A stretch of 64,000 nt of DNA from Labia minor (taxonomy: Eukaryota > Arthropoda > Insecta > Dermaptera > Spongiphoridae), in the NCBI GenBank assembly GCA_963082975.1, contig OY720344.1, positions 71,328,546-71,392,545 of the forward strand, in the 5' to 3' direction. Each line of letters starts with the position of its first letter. Position 1 is the stretch's first letter. Position numbers and translations under genes: made by a program. Positions 35,150 through 47,044 of this stretch are shown in pieces. The notes beneath the pieces are model-generated. The model saw nothing but the letters and a program-made list of their open reading frames with translations. It had not been told where the DNA came from and made no database searches.

Positions 35150-35442
35150 AAACGCTACTTGTATAGGTAAAATGTCACTTCCGGTAGTCAGATCATGATG
35201 AAATTTGGTATCTCAATTTTTTTCATATTTTTAAATCTATATACAAAATATGAAGCAAATATCTCGAAGCAAACTGGTACTTTACTTGAAAGGTAAACGC
35301 AACCAGTGTAGGTAAAGTACCACTTCCAGTTAACCGATTTTGACGAAATTTTGATAGAAATCTACAAACTGTGAATAATATCGGTGTACCAAATTTCGAA
35401 GTCCTAGCTTGATTAGTTTTTGTGTAAATTTGCTTACAGACA

Positions 35443-35473
<31 letters not shown>

Positions 35474-35625
35474 CATACATACACACACACAGACATAATT
35501 CGAAAAATGGTATTTTCCGACTCAGGGAGGTCTAAAACGTCAAGATCTATCGAAATCTCGAAGTCGAAATTTTTGACGATTCCAATACTTCCCTTATACG
35601 AAGTATGCGGGAAAGTAATAAATAA
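35150..35625 (+). repeat. ATAC-tipped dispersed repeat
   Basis: Contains two CACTTCC-type blocks (35189 and 35320), CCAAATTTCGAAGTCCTAGC, an ATAC tandem then AC run (35443-35490), and CGACTCAGGGAGGTCTAAAA through TACGAAGTATGCGGGAAAGT. The arrangement, a CTTCCGG block, CCAAATTTC block, microsatellite and tail, parallels repeats A and B. The open frames across it are translated repeats, not genes. Confidence 0.6.
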
Positions 35626-35821
35626 AATCCATATCTTACAGATGGCAGCACCTACCAGTAACGCCTTTTATATAGGCAACATAATAACAAAAGAATTAAT
35701 ATTTTGGAGTAATAATGATTTCTCATATCAATTACAAATAAACATTTTATTTTCAGAAAATATCTTCATTCACAATGTATTTTACAACTCCATATTTCAA
35801 ATTTATTTGTCTATCATATAA

Positions 35822-36105
35822 GAATTGCATGACCTCTATTCATCTCCAGATAAAGTTAGGATTATAAAGGCTGCGATGCGCAGAGCTCGTGGCTATAATG
35901 GGAGAGAAAAGAATAGCGAAAAATTTATTTGGTAAAGGAGACAGATTGGGAAACGTCCGCTTGAAAGACCAAGGACGTGGTTGATGGACAATGTAAGAAG
36001 GGAGAGTGTAGGGGTTGGCTCAAGATAGGGACACTTGGAGAAATGTAGTTTCTGCGGCCAAGAACTTTCGAGTTCGGTAAAGCCACAGAGATAGATAGAT
36101 ATTTG
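35822..36105 (+). mobile_element. Non-LTR retrotransposon 3' fragment
   Basis: Plus strand reads LHDLYSSPDKVRIIKAA, RRARGYNGREK, RQIGKRPLERPRTWLMDNVR and RNVVSAAKNF-type sequence across frameshifts, ending with AAAGCCACAGAGATAGATAG, the GATA tail. Same family as the 9-kb copy. Confidence 0.8.
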
Positions 36106-36109
36106 TATA

Positions 36110-37300
36110 TCATATAACAATTATTTCTATAAATAAAAAAGAATCATAATTATTTTAATCCAGAATTTATTTTAAGTGTATAGATCTATTAAATATATTA
36201 TATTGTAACCTTTGACTGTGACGCATTCATTTACCTTTCAAACATTTTCAATTACCAGGATTTTTATTTTTTAAATTATAGAAAATAAATTCTTTTTTAA
36301 GGATGTTCAAAAATAAATAAATATGAAATAAGATGTTATAAATAAGTAAATTATAAAAAACAAACATTTTTTAGAATAAAATAAAATAATATGAACGAAA
36401 TTTTAGTATCTATAGATTATATTTATTCAATTTCAAATCATATAGGATGTATTTATATTATAAATCCTCATTTTTTATTTGTTATTTTTTATGAAATGCT
36501 TTATAAAATCTATAATAAAATATAATCAATGTTTAATTAAAATTTTAAAAAAGTAAAATATATCTTTTATTTTAATATTGAATAATAAACTATTATAAAT
36601 TTACACTTATCCATTCGAACAAGCAAATCTAAAAAAAAGTATGATGAAGATGTAAGAATGATCTACAAAGATAAAAACATAGGCAGTAGAACAGAACAAA
36701 TCGTTACCTCAGAGGCAGAAAAACTCATCAGTTGTTTAATGGAAAGTCATTAAAAAAAAGAAAGAAAGGAAAAAATAAAGAAAACAAATACAAGATTATC
36801 TTTAGAAAAGAGAATCAGAGTTAGTGCGGCCGTTTGATAGCATAAAGCAATTCACTAAAAGTGTTGAAATAACATAAACTTGATGGTTTATTTTAATGAT
36901 TTAAAAAAAATAAAATAATAAAAATAATGAAAAATCTAAAAAGAAAATATTAACTTTCAATGAAATATGTTCATAATTTCACAAATATTTGATCAAAATA
37001 TTTTAAAAATGAGAAATTGGTTAAATAAACGAGATTTATTATGAGTGGTTTGAAAGAAAACACAATCTAGGCAATTAAATATTTTATACCAAAAACAGAT
37101 GAAGCTGACAATCGATTGATGGATAGGATAAGATTTGGATAGAATATATCAGGAAAAGGAATATTGGAAGAATATTCTTGTTAAATCCAAGAAGTTTGAA
37201 ATACCTATATTATGTTTGAGATTTTAAAAATTGTAGATACTCTAATAACATTTAATATTACAAAATAAATAATATAAGCATTCTAAAAATTTTTTATATT
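36110..37300. other. AT-rich gene-free stretch
   Basis: No gene recognised; the least biased parts (36600-36860) show no motif. Confidence 0.45.
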
Positions 37301-37304
37301 TATA

Positions 37305-39152
37305 TATTTTTTTTATCAACCTCCGATAGGCCATATATTTATTTACAAATTTATATAAAAAAATAATTTTATTACTTTTGTTTACTTTTCAACATAATCG
37401 CCGTGAAGATTGAGGCATTTGTCGTACCTTTGGACCAGCTTACCAATACCCTCTTCATAAAATGAGTTTCATCTCTACTCTATTGTTACAGAAAACACAG
37501 GTCACGCTTGCTCGGTAGCCAAAATATTGTCAGATAACCATAAAACTCGCCGAATGGGCACCGCTTTGACATTCCTTGACCGTTATGACAATGAAGGGGA
37601 AAATTTTTTGAAATCAATTGTTATCGGAGACGAGACTTGAATTCGATATGACACACCCGAAACCAAACTTCAAGACAACATCATAGTTTACTTCAACTCA
37701 TTGGCGGCAACATTTTATGAAGAGGGTATTGGTAAGCTGGTACAAAGGTACGACAAATGCCTCAATCTTTACGGCGATTATGTTGAAAGGTAAACAAAAG
37801 TGTAAGTAACTTTTAGTAATAAAATTATTTGTTTCTAATTATAGGGTAATTTTTCGCGGATTATTTTCGTTCCCGGAACCGGGAAATTTAGAAATACATT
37901 TCCCGGAATTCCCGGGAAATTTTAAAAAATATTAAATTTGAGGTGTAAATTGTAAAAGTTTTACGAAAAAGTTAAATAAATGTTGACTTTGTAAAAAAAT
38001 ACATAAGATATAATATATAATCAACAAAATAAATAAACATAATTACTTTCTGTTAATTATTTAGAAAATAACATTTTAGAAACGAAAGGCAATCAAGGGA
38101 AATGTCTCCTTAAACTGAGATCCTTCATATTAGAGGAGTAAGGATTAATTATTCCTTTTTATTTTTTATTTCTTTCATTTTTTTTTTAGCATTATGTTCG
38201 ATTTATTTTTGGCATTTTTTTTTTGTATTTTGTTTTCTTATTTTGGTTTTTCTTTACTGTATATATCTAAAAAGATGGAAATCTGATTCTCTGAGTCTGT
38301 GATTATGGGTGCCCTCAATTAAAGGCATTTATGATCGTTGATTACAGAGTGTTAACCATTATCTAAATATGTAAATATGTTTTGCTTTTTTTTTGTTTTT
38401 GTTTGTTTTTTGGATGGTTTTGGTTTTTCACCACCCAAAAGGTGGACTGAAATAAGATATAGAATGATTGTATACATATTTCTTGAATAAATAAATAATA
38501 ATATTTATTTATTTATCGAAAAATGTCTTTACCTTGCTCTCAACGACAGCTTATTTATATTAATTTAAGTTAAGGGGTAGGTGATGGAGAGGGGTTAATT
38601 TTAAGGGTGTGAGGAGAATTATTCACTTTTCAAATGGTCAAGTGCAATAGTGTAATTTATTATTGTTACCTGTTCAAGAGCCATTTTATATAGAAACCTT
38701 ACCAAGGGGTGAGGTATGGCAATTAAAACAGACCCAAGCTTGTGAAATTGAATTTTAAGTCTAAAGGTTGATTGACAGTTATAAGTTATGCCAATTTCTA
38801 TTACACGTGCAGACCTATAATTACATATATACAAAAAAAGTTAAATATAAAATAATTTGGCAATGGCAATTACCGTCTGCCAGAGATCAATGTAAAAAAA
38901 CTCAAAATTATAAAGAAAAATTAAAGGGAGAGAAAGAAAGAAAAGAAAAAAAATTATAACAAAAGACAAATGTATGAATGTACACTTGTATTTTATATTT
39001 ATTACGACTATTTCAGTTAACGGTATTGGCATCATAATCAGCATGAAAAATAATTTGTTTTTTTTCCCGAGAAGCGGGAAATAAAAAGGAAAGGGAATAA
39101 CTCTCTATTTCTAATATATGACTTATCGGAGGTTGAAAAAAAATGACCCTAG
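37305..39152 (+). mobile_element. Foldback mariner made of duplicated 3' ends, split by an insertion
   Basis: Left arm (about 37319-37464) is the inverse of the right arm (37711-37839 plus 39108-39152). Outer ends CAACCTCCGATAGGCC and GACTTATCGGAGGTTG, with AAATGACCCTAGTA after the latter, are a mariner-type terminal repeat. Both arms encode the transposase C-terminus, on the right FYEEGIGKLVQRYDKCLNLY then GDYVER and stop. The centre encodes GTALTFLDRYDNEGENFLKS then IVIGDET and a TGA where the family has Trp, so the first catalytic Asp is kept but the rest of the core is gone. A 1268-bp insertion interrupts the right arm. Confidence 0.83.
37840..39107. mobile_element. 1.27-kb insertion with 8-bp duplication
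   Basis: Inserted in the right arm of the foldback mariner and flanked by TTTCTAAT at 37832-37839 and 39108-39115. Removing it restores the palindrome. The left end TATAGGGTAATTTTTCGCGG and the inverse of the right end TAGAGAGTTATTCCC are weakly alike, and both ends carry CCCGG/CCCGA..GCGGG motifs. An 8-bp duplication suggests hAT. The interior has no transposase but holds less AT-biased sequence (38260-38350, 38520-38880), possibly captured DNA. Confidence 0.65.
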
Positions 39153-40075
39153 TATATTCAAAGTTTAGAATAATCAGAGAAATGGTTATACTTATTTACA
39201 CTTTTTTATCTTTATATATAAATAGGAATTAAAATATTAATAAAGGTTTGTGGGCCGTGAAGTCCATTTGGTTATACAGTCATGATTTGTAGTTGACTGA
39301 ACAACGGGATACAACCACATGAATATATTTCCTATTGATGGAGTAATTTGCCTTATTTTAGAGTCCAATTCATTACACGTTCATTGGACATTAGAAAATA
39401 CATTATAAGTATACATTCACATAATGTACGATTAGAAAAACGGCGAAGAATAGAGAATAGAAAAAGGAAAAAAAGGATGAAAATAGACTGAATCTGATGT
39501 AACGTTACTTATTATTATTCTATATGTTATATGAAATCATCAGTGAATATTTTAATAATTAAATAAATTTTATAAAAAACGAAGACAGTTTATGAAAAAG
39601 AAAACAACGGTGGATAACAACCCAGGAAGATTTAAAACTACATATTATTTGTTATTAGTGATTATATTAAATACACAAGTTCAGAAATAAACTGTTTAAT
39701 AGTTTTTTTAGGATTCCAGATAAATCTTAATATATTAACTCTCAATGAAACATTTTATTTTATTTTTATACAATTAAAACAAAACATTAACAAATACATA
39801 TTTAATGGGGGTAATTGAACTTGGTGTCTTGGCAGAAATCATCTGATCATAGTTATTCACAATAAATTAGTTATATTAATTAAACATTATAGATTATTGT
39901 ATTATTTTTTTTTATACCTATTTTAATAAATTTTATATTAATTTCAATTTTGAAGGATTATTTCTATCAGGAAAATACTTTCATTTGTAGGTATTTGATG
40001 AAATTCCATTTATGTGAAAATAAAAAGGGAATGTATGAATATATGGAAATATAAAAAATTCGATAAGCAAATAGG
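39153..40075. other. Gene-free stretch
   Basis: No gene recognised. 39240-39440 is moderately less AT-biased. Confidence 0.4.
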
Positions 40076-40079
40076 AAAT

Positions 40080-40750
40080 GACCAAATAGAGACCACCGTG
40101 GTGGGTAAGAGAGGAGAAATAGAGGCGTTGAATTAATTCGAAATTCCCAATTGAATCACTTTACAATGTTGGCTGACTGAGAGAATGATTATAATTGGCC
40201 ACCACAACCATCTTTTTCTGGCTGATCGGTGACATTTGAACAAAAAAAAAAAACTCATCTGATTCGACTGATGGACAGGATGAGTTCACTTTGTCCATTA
40301 TCTAAATCCAACCGGATTAAAGTATAGTATAGGCTGGAGTATTCGGATTGTGGGTGAATGTATGATGGGATTGGAAGGGGTTGGGACGCAATTCAATAAA
40401 ACTCGAGTCAGGATAATCGACCCCAAAAGACCTTTTGGCTCTTGTTTTTAAGGCCCGTTGAATTTCATTCACTCGGTTGCAAGTGAAACTTATGTGGCTC
40501 TCGAGCAATGCAAAATAATTGCTTCAATTATTTTGCCTATGGTTTTGTGTGACAACAAACGAGAGAATTTATTACCATTGGCCATTTTCTAAGAGCATGA
40601 ATAATCCCACTCTGATTAAATTGCTCCAAGCCAAGTTTATGAAGAAATAATAGGTTCATTGGAATTGGCCTTTTGTTAAAGTTTTCAAATAAAAATATGA
40701 ATGTGAGACGAGTAGGAGTGGAGAGGGCATACATTCGGTCATGCATTTAG
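40080..40750. other. Less AT-biased island, possible host sequence
   Basis: About 670 bp of more even composition with no copies in the window. Two minus-strand open frames of 63 and 69 codons (40317-40508, 40537-40746) lie in tandem; the first has VNEIQRALKTRAKRSFGVDY, the second FLHKLGLEQFNQSGIIHALR. I recognise no family. Could be host exons or a conserved regulatory block. Confidence 0.35.
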
Positions 40751-41205
40751 TTTCAGTTTATTAAAAAAAGGTTATACTTAACTAGAAGATATGATTTGAA
40801 CTTTTACTGAAAAATTACTAAATATATATGTAATATATTATATATATGAATTTCATTAACCAACGTGAAAATAATCTGAAATTAAATTTAAATAATCAAA
40901 ACTTTTACGGAAACTTATATATAGTATATTGTATAAATATGTATATATATATAATTGGAAACATAAAAAGTATTTTTATCACTAGAATGCAATTTTTTCT
41001 AATAAACCAATAACAATGATATTTACATATTATATATATATGCACACGTATATTATAGTAATGATGAATGTGATATTTAACTTTTGAATGAGAGAAGAAT
41101 TATTTGTAAAAAAATTATTTATGAAAAATATAATTAAATAAAGTTCAATAGATGTACCAAGAATGTAATGGCCCGATAATATAAAGTCTGTAATGAGAAT
41201 AGATA
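40751..41205. other. AT-rich gene-free stretch
   Basis: Only TA-rich runs. Confidence 0.45.
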
Positions 41206-41209
41206 TCAA

Positions 41210-41335
41210 AATTAGGACTAGGAATGGCTGATAGTGGATCAGGATAGGAATGTTTGAATTAAGGAGATTGCCCCGAGTTAGAACTTTCGAATTTGATATT
41301 CTATAAAGAGAGTAAGTAATAGATTGGTAGATATT
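41210..41335 (+). mobile_element. Decayed LINE 3' fragment (weak)
   Basis: ATCAGGATAGGAATGTTTGA, then GTTAGAACTTTCGAATTTGA, parallels CTCAGGATAGGGACGTTTGG and AAGAACTTTCGAGAACC of better copies, and it ends in a short AGAGAGTAAG tail. No frame survives. Confidence 0.4.
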
Positions 41336-41429
41336 ATTATAATATGTGTATAATACATTTCAAAATGACAAAAAATTACCAGATAATTTTTCTTTAAACT
41401 ATTTTGTTTTGATTTTTCCTATCTCGCCA

Positions 41430-41935
41430 GATGCCAGGGCATTATTCAAAATTCGTAGTTTTCTACCAACTTTTGAGAAATGTAGCTCATCCGGAAGTGA
41501 GTCATTAGTCATTACTTACCACGTTTTCACTTTTTTCCTCTAAACTGACCGTAAAAATAAAGATATATGTTTGATAGTTTTTTCACATGATTAAAAATTG
41601 TATAAAACTGCTATATATAGAATTTCAGTCAAACACGCGCTGGTTTAATAAATATGAGTATTATTTATTAATTTTAATTTATAATTTTATTAATTTTAAT
41701 TTATAATTTTATTAAATTTAATTTATAATTTTATTAATTTTAATTTATAATTTTATTAAATTTAATTTATAATTTTATTAATTTTAATTTATAATTTTAT
41801 TAAATTTAATTTATAATTTTATTAATTTTAATTTATAATTTTATTAATTCAATTTAATTTAAATATAATATATGTTATTTAATCCAATTTAAATTGCGAG
41901 ATAGTATAATAAATATATATATATATATACTCCAG
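41430..41935 (+). repeat. Microsatellite-tipped repeat B (copy 3)
   Basis: Matches copies at 12.4 and 14.8 kb: TCAAAATTCGTAGTTTTCTA, GTAGCTCATCCGGAAGTGAG, TGACCGTAAAAATAAAGATA, CACGCGCTGGTTTAATAA, AATTGCGAGATAGTATAA and ACTCCAG. The GC-rich middle is deleted, and the AT segment has expanded into a 22-bp minisatellite. The TG/CA tract is absent at the left end. Confidence 0.75.
41667..41842 (+). repeat. 22-bp minisatellite, eight units
   Basis: Eight 22-bp units beginning ATTAATTTTAATTTATAATT (form 1) or ATTAAATTTAATTTATAATT (form 2), in the order 1,1,2,1,2,1,2,1. The alternation gives a 44-bp higher-order period. The other two copies of repeat B have only about one to two such units. Confidence 0.9.
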
Positions 41936-41939
41936 ATTT

Positions 41940-43030
41940 TTTTTAAAATTACTAAAGAAATAGAAACCTCTTGTTTAGGCAGGATAAGCTTCTAGGTATT
42001 TATTATAATCCTTGGTGGAAAAAGTAAAATAAATAAATAATTTTATTTTTTATTTTTGCAGAAATGGAGTAGATTTTATTTTTGATTTCCAATGAACTTG
42101 ATCAAAAGATAGAACCTTTGGGATTACGTAGTTGAGGCCCTCGGGGCTATTCTGTCTATCGTTATTAACTTCGAAAGCCATCAATGTCGTTCACTCTCTC
42201 GGATTTTTGGTCGAGTTTACGCCAGATAAAATAAAAAAAAACGTATATGTATAAGAGAGAAAGAGAGACGGAAAGGATTATATGGATAAAATTTCAAGTT
42301 AATTATTAATGTGATAAGTTAGTTAATACAATTAAAGTATGTTTATAATATGAAACATTTATGAGATTACATGTCTTCTCTCTATAACATTTCATAATAG
42401 AGATAATTAAGCAGACGTGTAAATAAAATGTATTAAAATTTAATTTTTAAAAAATATAATTATAAAATTAATAATTAGAATTCATATTATATGCAACATA
42501 TTAATCATATTAATGACGATTTTAAATTCAAATTATATTAAATATAATATATACAAGTAATATAAAAAAAAATTAAAATCAAATTTAAAAATTTAATACT
42601 TCGACGACAATTCGTTTCGAAAGCATGAATTTACTAATATATATATAGTCCAGCTATTTAAAAAAGTAATCTAAAAGAGGGGTTAACTGGAAAGTTTTCC
42701 GAGAATTTTGAAAATTGGTAAATTTCGACATACTCTTACCGAATTTTTACTTTGCCACCTCGTATTTTTGCCGGTCGAGCCAGCATATTGGAAAAATGAC
42801 GTTTTCTAACAATATCTTTTTTCTGATAAAAAAATGTATTTACAAAATTAAACTAGAGAAACTTGCTTACAATTTATGTAATATCCATAGATTTAGCGTA
42901 CAAATACAAATGCAATACAAACATTTTCTGCTTAATATCTTATATATGAGAAATTTATTTCTTCCATAAAAAATTAAAATTAATTAATTAAATTTAATTA
43001 GTGAATTAATTTTGAAAAAAATATACTAAT
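41940..43030. other. Gene-free stretch
   Basis: 42050-42240 and 42650-42790 are less AT-biased; an 84-codon plus frame (42715-42969) shows no recognisable motif. Nothing supported. Confidence 0.4.
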
Positions 43031-43035
43031 ATCAA

Positions 43036-43105
43036 CTAGCTGCTCCGAGCGCCTTCGGCGCTCTTCACACCTAGACGGGGGCTCCGCCCCCTGTACCCCC
43101 AAGTT
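43036..43105 (-). mobile_element. Helitron 3' terminus (copy 2, inverted)
   Basis: Inverse of the 1.5-kb end: CTAG at 43036-43039, then a hairpin GAGCGCC TTC GGCGCTC, then GGGGGCTCCGCCCCC. Compared with copies 1 and 3 the segment between the Helitron end and the LINE fragment is deleted. Confidence 0.78.
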
Positions 43106-43755
43106 CTTAGCCGTAGCATCCACATTTCTCTAAGAGTCCCTACCCTGAGCTACGACCAAATCCTACCCTGTCCCATCTCTCTCATGTCCCTTCCTTCATT
43201 GTCCACCCACCTTGGTCCTTGCTCTTCCACCGGATGTTTCCCAATCGGTTTCTCCCAATTTCTAGTTTCTCCAATTCCAACCACGTCTCCTTCCCATCCC
43301 AGCCTTCTCGATTTTATAACCTTAACTATATCTGGACATTATTTATCGTTATGCCATCTCCGTCATCCCCCTGTGACCTCATCTTCCTTTGGCCTATAAA
43401 TGCTGCGAACAATATTATTCTCACAAATACTCTAAATCTACTCTCGTCTCCCAGAGTCGATAGGGTGACCAAACGTCCCGTCTTTAGGTGCTCTGTCCCA
43501 AAAATGTCTTTGGGACAGCCTATTGTCCTGTTTTTCAATATTTAGGACATTTCGTAATTTTTTTTTCAAAATTTTTTCAATTTAGTTCTAAAAAAAAGGT
43601 ATACCGTTTGTCCCGGTTTGGTGTTTTCGAAATATGGTCACCCTAGTCATCGATCAACATGAAAAATAATTGTTTTATATATTTTAATTTTGATCCTCTT
43701 TGATGAGACACACATTTCGGTTGATTTTTCCCCAATTTCTCTAAATCTAGAGTTA
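43106..43755 (-). mobile_element. Non-LTR fragment with internal MITE (copy of the 0.4-kb locus)
   Basis: The minus strand repeats the 0.4-1.3 kb sequence: CATCCGGTGGAAGAGC, GTGGACAATGAAGGAAGGGA, CAGGGTAGGATTTGGTCGTA. It includes the AGGGTGACC MITE at the same site and the AATTGGGGAAAAATCAACCG block at its far end. Relative to copy 1, about 195 bp (447-640) is missing. Frames are broken. Confidence 0.8.
43462..43644. mobile_element. MITE with AGGGTGACC termini (copy 2)
   Basis: A 183-bp inverted copy of the element at 703-882, with the same ends and the same flanking sequence (ATCGATGACT on one side). It moved as passenger in the larger duplicated block, not by independent insertion. Confidence 0.72.
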
Positions 43756-44580
43756 CAGATATGACATTTTTCGTGCTCGTAGTTGTATAACAGATTCCAT
43801 TCACCAGTGTACTTAACTCAAAATCGGGATATTTTTAGTTGTGTTACTGTTCTTGCCCGGGTGCGATATATATAATATATTTGAATACATATTTCTATAA
43901 TTTATTTGAACTTTCGTAAGTGGACAAATATAAAGTATATTTTTAACGAATGAAAATTTGTACAATATATATAAAAATATTTATATATTAATACATAGAG
44001 ACCATAGTAATAGTAGGAATTTAATAAAAGAGCGTGATGGTTGATTAGTCTAATTCGTTGAACTTATGATAGATGGTTCAAAACTCATCAAGTTGACTTA
44101 GTGTTACTTTTAAGATCATATAAATAAATTCTACAGACATTATACATTTATAATAATCAATAATAAATTAAACCATATGAATGTTGTATATAAACATTTT
44201 TATGGATATATTATCTTTCAATATTCAACTTTTGCTTTCGATGTCAAATTCAGTATTTTTGTATTATCTATATTGTGGGTTATTGAAAAAAAAAATAAAA
44301 ATATTTATTTTAAAATCAAATGTTGTTAATTTAATTATAATAACCAGAGGCGTTATTTTATAGTAGTATAGGTGTTAATAAAACAATTTCAAAAACAAAT
44401 GTTACATAAAGGGGATAGAAGTTACAAGCTTGTATATTTTATTTTTAATTATTAATACCTGGACAGAGAGCCGCTCTATATTCAAAAAACTCTTTCTCTC
44501 TTTCAATATATAATATTGTATATTTGAATCTCTGTTTTAACTAGTCATAAATCTAAACGAACATCCTATATACCATAAAT
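43756..44580. other. AT-rich gene-free stretch
   Basis: 43760-43865 is less biased (CATTCACCAGTGTACTTAAC; GTTCTTGCCCGGGTGCG). No genes. Confidence 0.4.
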
Positions 44581-44584
44581 ATAG

Positions 44585-44705
44585 GCAGATTTGCGGGAAT
44601 TGGGAGAGATGAAGAAATGGATGGAGATAGATCAGAATATAAATGGCTAGAAGATCGTGCTTGGTGCTTTTAAGAACTTTTGAGTACAGTTATAGATATA
44701 TAATA
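44585..44705 (+). mobile_element. Decayed LINE 3' fragment
   Basis: Reads DLRELGEMKK then NINGWKIVLGAFKNF, corresponding to the DLREMGKGRDW and W.SLVAAAKNL segments of the 9-kb copy, followed by ATAGATATATAATATAATAA. Strongly diverged. Confidence 0.5.
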
Positions 44706-45029
44706 TAATAAATAGAATTAATAAATTAATTACATCATTAATATATATATATATACATATATCATTAATAATACAAATTTATAATTGATAATAGATATTT
44801 CGAGTTTCCAGGGAACCTCTGCCTTGACAAAAAGACAATTATAGATTATCTATATTTGCTTACACAGGGTCGATTATGCCAGAAATATAACTCTAAATTA
44901 GTATCATTTTATGAGAATAATTTTTATTTTATTTTATTTTTACTAACAGAGCAATGTTGATTCATTTAACTTATTAATTAAAGGAGGCGATGGGTTAATA
45001 ATATAAATAAAACTAGATAGAAGAGGAGG

Positions 45030-45130
45030 GGAGAAGTTAGGAATTAGAGTAATTAATTGGATAAACTCGGAATAGAGATAATTGGAAGAATATAGATGCT
45101 GAGTCCAAGTGCTTTAAATAAATAGATAGA
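45030..45130 (+). mobile_element. Decayed LINE 3' fragment (weak)
   Basis: CTCGGAATAGAGATAATTGG then GCTGAGTCCAAGTGCTTTAA and AATAGATAGAAAGG follow the order of the LINE 3' end and GATA tail. No frame survives. Confidence 0.4.
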
Positions 45131-45139
45131 AAGGTTTTA

Positions 45140-46645
45140 ATATTGTAATTAAAATATTATATTCCATTCCTAATAAAAAAAATAATTTTAATTAATTTAA
45201 TAAGCAAAATATAATTAAAGGTAAAACTAATTATGTAATTTATTTTTAAATGACTATGAATGCTGTATAAAAGTAATATTTCAATTTTTTTAGAGAATTA
45301 AAACTGATAATGTCGGGTTTTTATATTCTTATGCTAATATCTTGATATGTTGTTTAACGATAGAGTGAGAACAGTCAAATGTTGGAATAGCCATTTTGAT
45401 GGTAAGTTTTAAATTAACAAATTAATATTTTTTTTAAATATTATTATAATGATTCGTATTGTTCGGAAAGTAAAATGTACAATAAACACCAGTTGATCTC
45501 TTTTCTAACCATAATTTTATTAAAAATATGCTAAAAACAAACTTTTTCTTAAAAGTTAAATAAAGACCAAAAGCAGATAGCTGGTTGCATAAACCGCAGG
45601 GGTTAGTTCCAATCTCTTTTAGTGATGATGTCAGGCACTTTAGTATAATTTTCTAAATGTTACATATTTGAAAGTAGATCACAGGCCCTTACAATCTCTT
45701 TGAAAGTGATTAGACTTGATCCAAGGTAAGAGTTTAGTAAAGTAACTCTTATTACTTATACAATGGCTCTCAACTTGGTACATGAATGGTTTTTAAACTT
45801 TTTTTTTATTATAGAATTTGTATATATATTACCTATATTATTATAAATTTTTCAACTATATTTAAATTTTTTTATTTTTTAACTATAGTGTATATATAAT
45901 TGTAATTTCTAATAATTTTTATCTTATAAATCATTTTTTTTTAAAAAGTTTATTAAATTTATTTAAAAATATATAAAGTTATTGTATAACAGTTAATTAA
46001 ATCCATGTAGGACAATAAATGCATAAATGAGAATTTCAATATTGATTAGACAACACAAATATAATATAAAATTAAAAGGATTAAATTAAATTTCAAAAAT
46101 AAATTGGCTTTTTATTCTTCCAGAAAAAAATAATATTTATTTTTTTAATAACTTTTTTACCTTCCGTTATTTATGAATATATATATAATATAAATAATAA
46201 TAATAAATCAACCTTTTAGTATATAAAATATAAAACTTAATTTTTAAAATAAACTATCTCTAATAAATATAAAATTACAATTATTGGCTTAGTTACTAAA
46301 CTTTATTAATTTTTAACTTTTAAACAGACATTATATTTTACAAATGATTAGATGTTTTGAAACATTATAACTCAAAAAATTGTTCAAACTGTGAAATTAA
46401 TTAATTAAAATATAATTAATTATAATTTGAATTTAATTTTTTATTATATTTCTGATTCACATTTTTTTAGTAATTTGAATAAAAATTATAGAAATGAAAG
46501 GAATTTCATCTAAAATTTAATCAAAATTGTAAGAGATCAAAGAATTTGAAAATAACAAGAATAAAAATATATATTGTAATTTTTATTTTATTTTAATTCT
46601 GTACTGTAAAATAAGATGTTATGAAAAACGAAATATGTTCACTTA
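45140..46645. other. AT-rich stretch with one less biased block
   Basis: 45440-45780 is less AT-biased and starts near GTTCGGAAAGTAAAATG, reminiscent of the mariner terminus at 21.1 kb; I could not find a matching second end. The rest is AT-rich without genes. Confidence 0.4.
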
Positions 46646-46650
46646 TAAGT

Positions 46651-47036
46651 GAGGAGAGACCGAGGAGACTCTGGACACTTTTTGTTTCTCAATTGATTTC
46701 TAAGTCGCTATAAGCACTAGAACAATTATCAAGATGTCATTAAATAGTCACATGATTAAGGTTCACCCGAGATTTTTAAAAATCTTCAGGAAACCCCGTT
46801 TGTTGCCGAGGCCTATTATTATACCGAGCGGAGAAGGTCCAAAGTCTCCCCGTGTAGAAAAAAGAAGCAAAAATTCTTCCTTTACAGATTCTCGGCCATT
46901 TTCACTATTTCAATTGTTCATCGTAATGTCAACATGAAAAATTATTTTAGCTTGAAAATTCAAAGAAGGGTCGGTAAAATTGGGCTGTATATTGTCTTCT
47001 CTTGTCTATAGTCCCCGGTCTCCCCTATATAGAACA
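46651..47036. mobile_element. Candidate inverted-repeat element
   Basis: Left GTGAGGAGAGACCGAGGAGA and the inverse of the right GTTCTATATAGGGGAGACCG share GGAGACCG-GGA-CT in inverted orientation about 385 bp apart. The interior is less AT-biased, with a 67-codon frame lacking motifs. No clear target duplication. Tentative. Confidence 0.4.
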
Positions 47037-47044
47037 CGGTTGTG

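Noticed and set aside
35420..35821. 133-codon protein with a TyrIle/HisThr repeat start
   Set aside because: The start is a translated ATAC microsatellite and the rest is dispersed repeat; no family motif.
38768..39044. Small frames on both strands in the 1.27-kb insertion
   Set aside because: Lys/Glu- or Phe/Leu-rich low-complexity reads from A- and T-rich DNA, with no family features.
41667..41842. CRISPR-like array of 22-bp units
   Set aside because: Units are head to tail with no spacers; it is a minisatellite.
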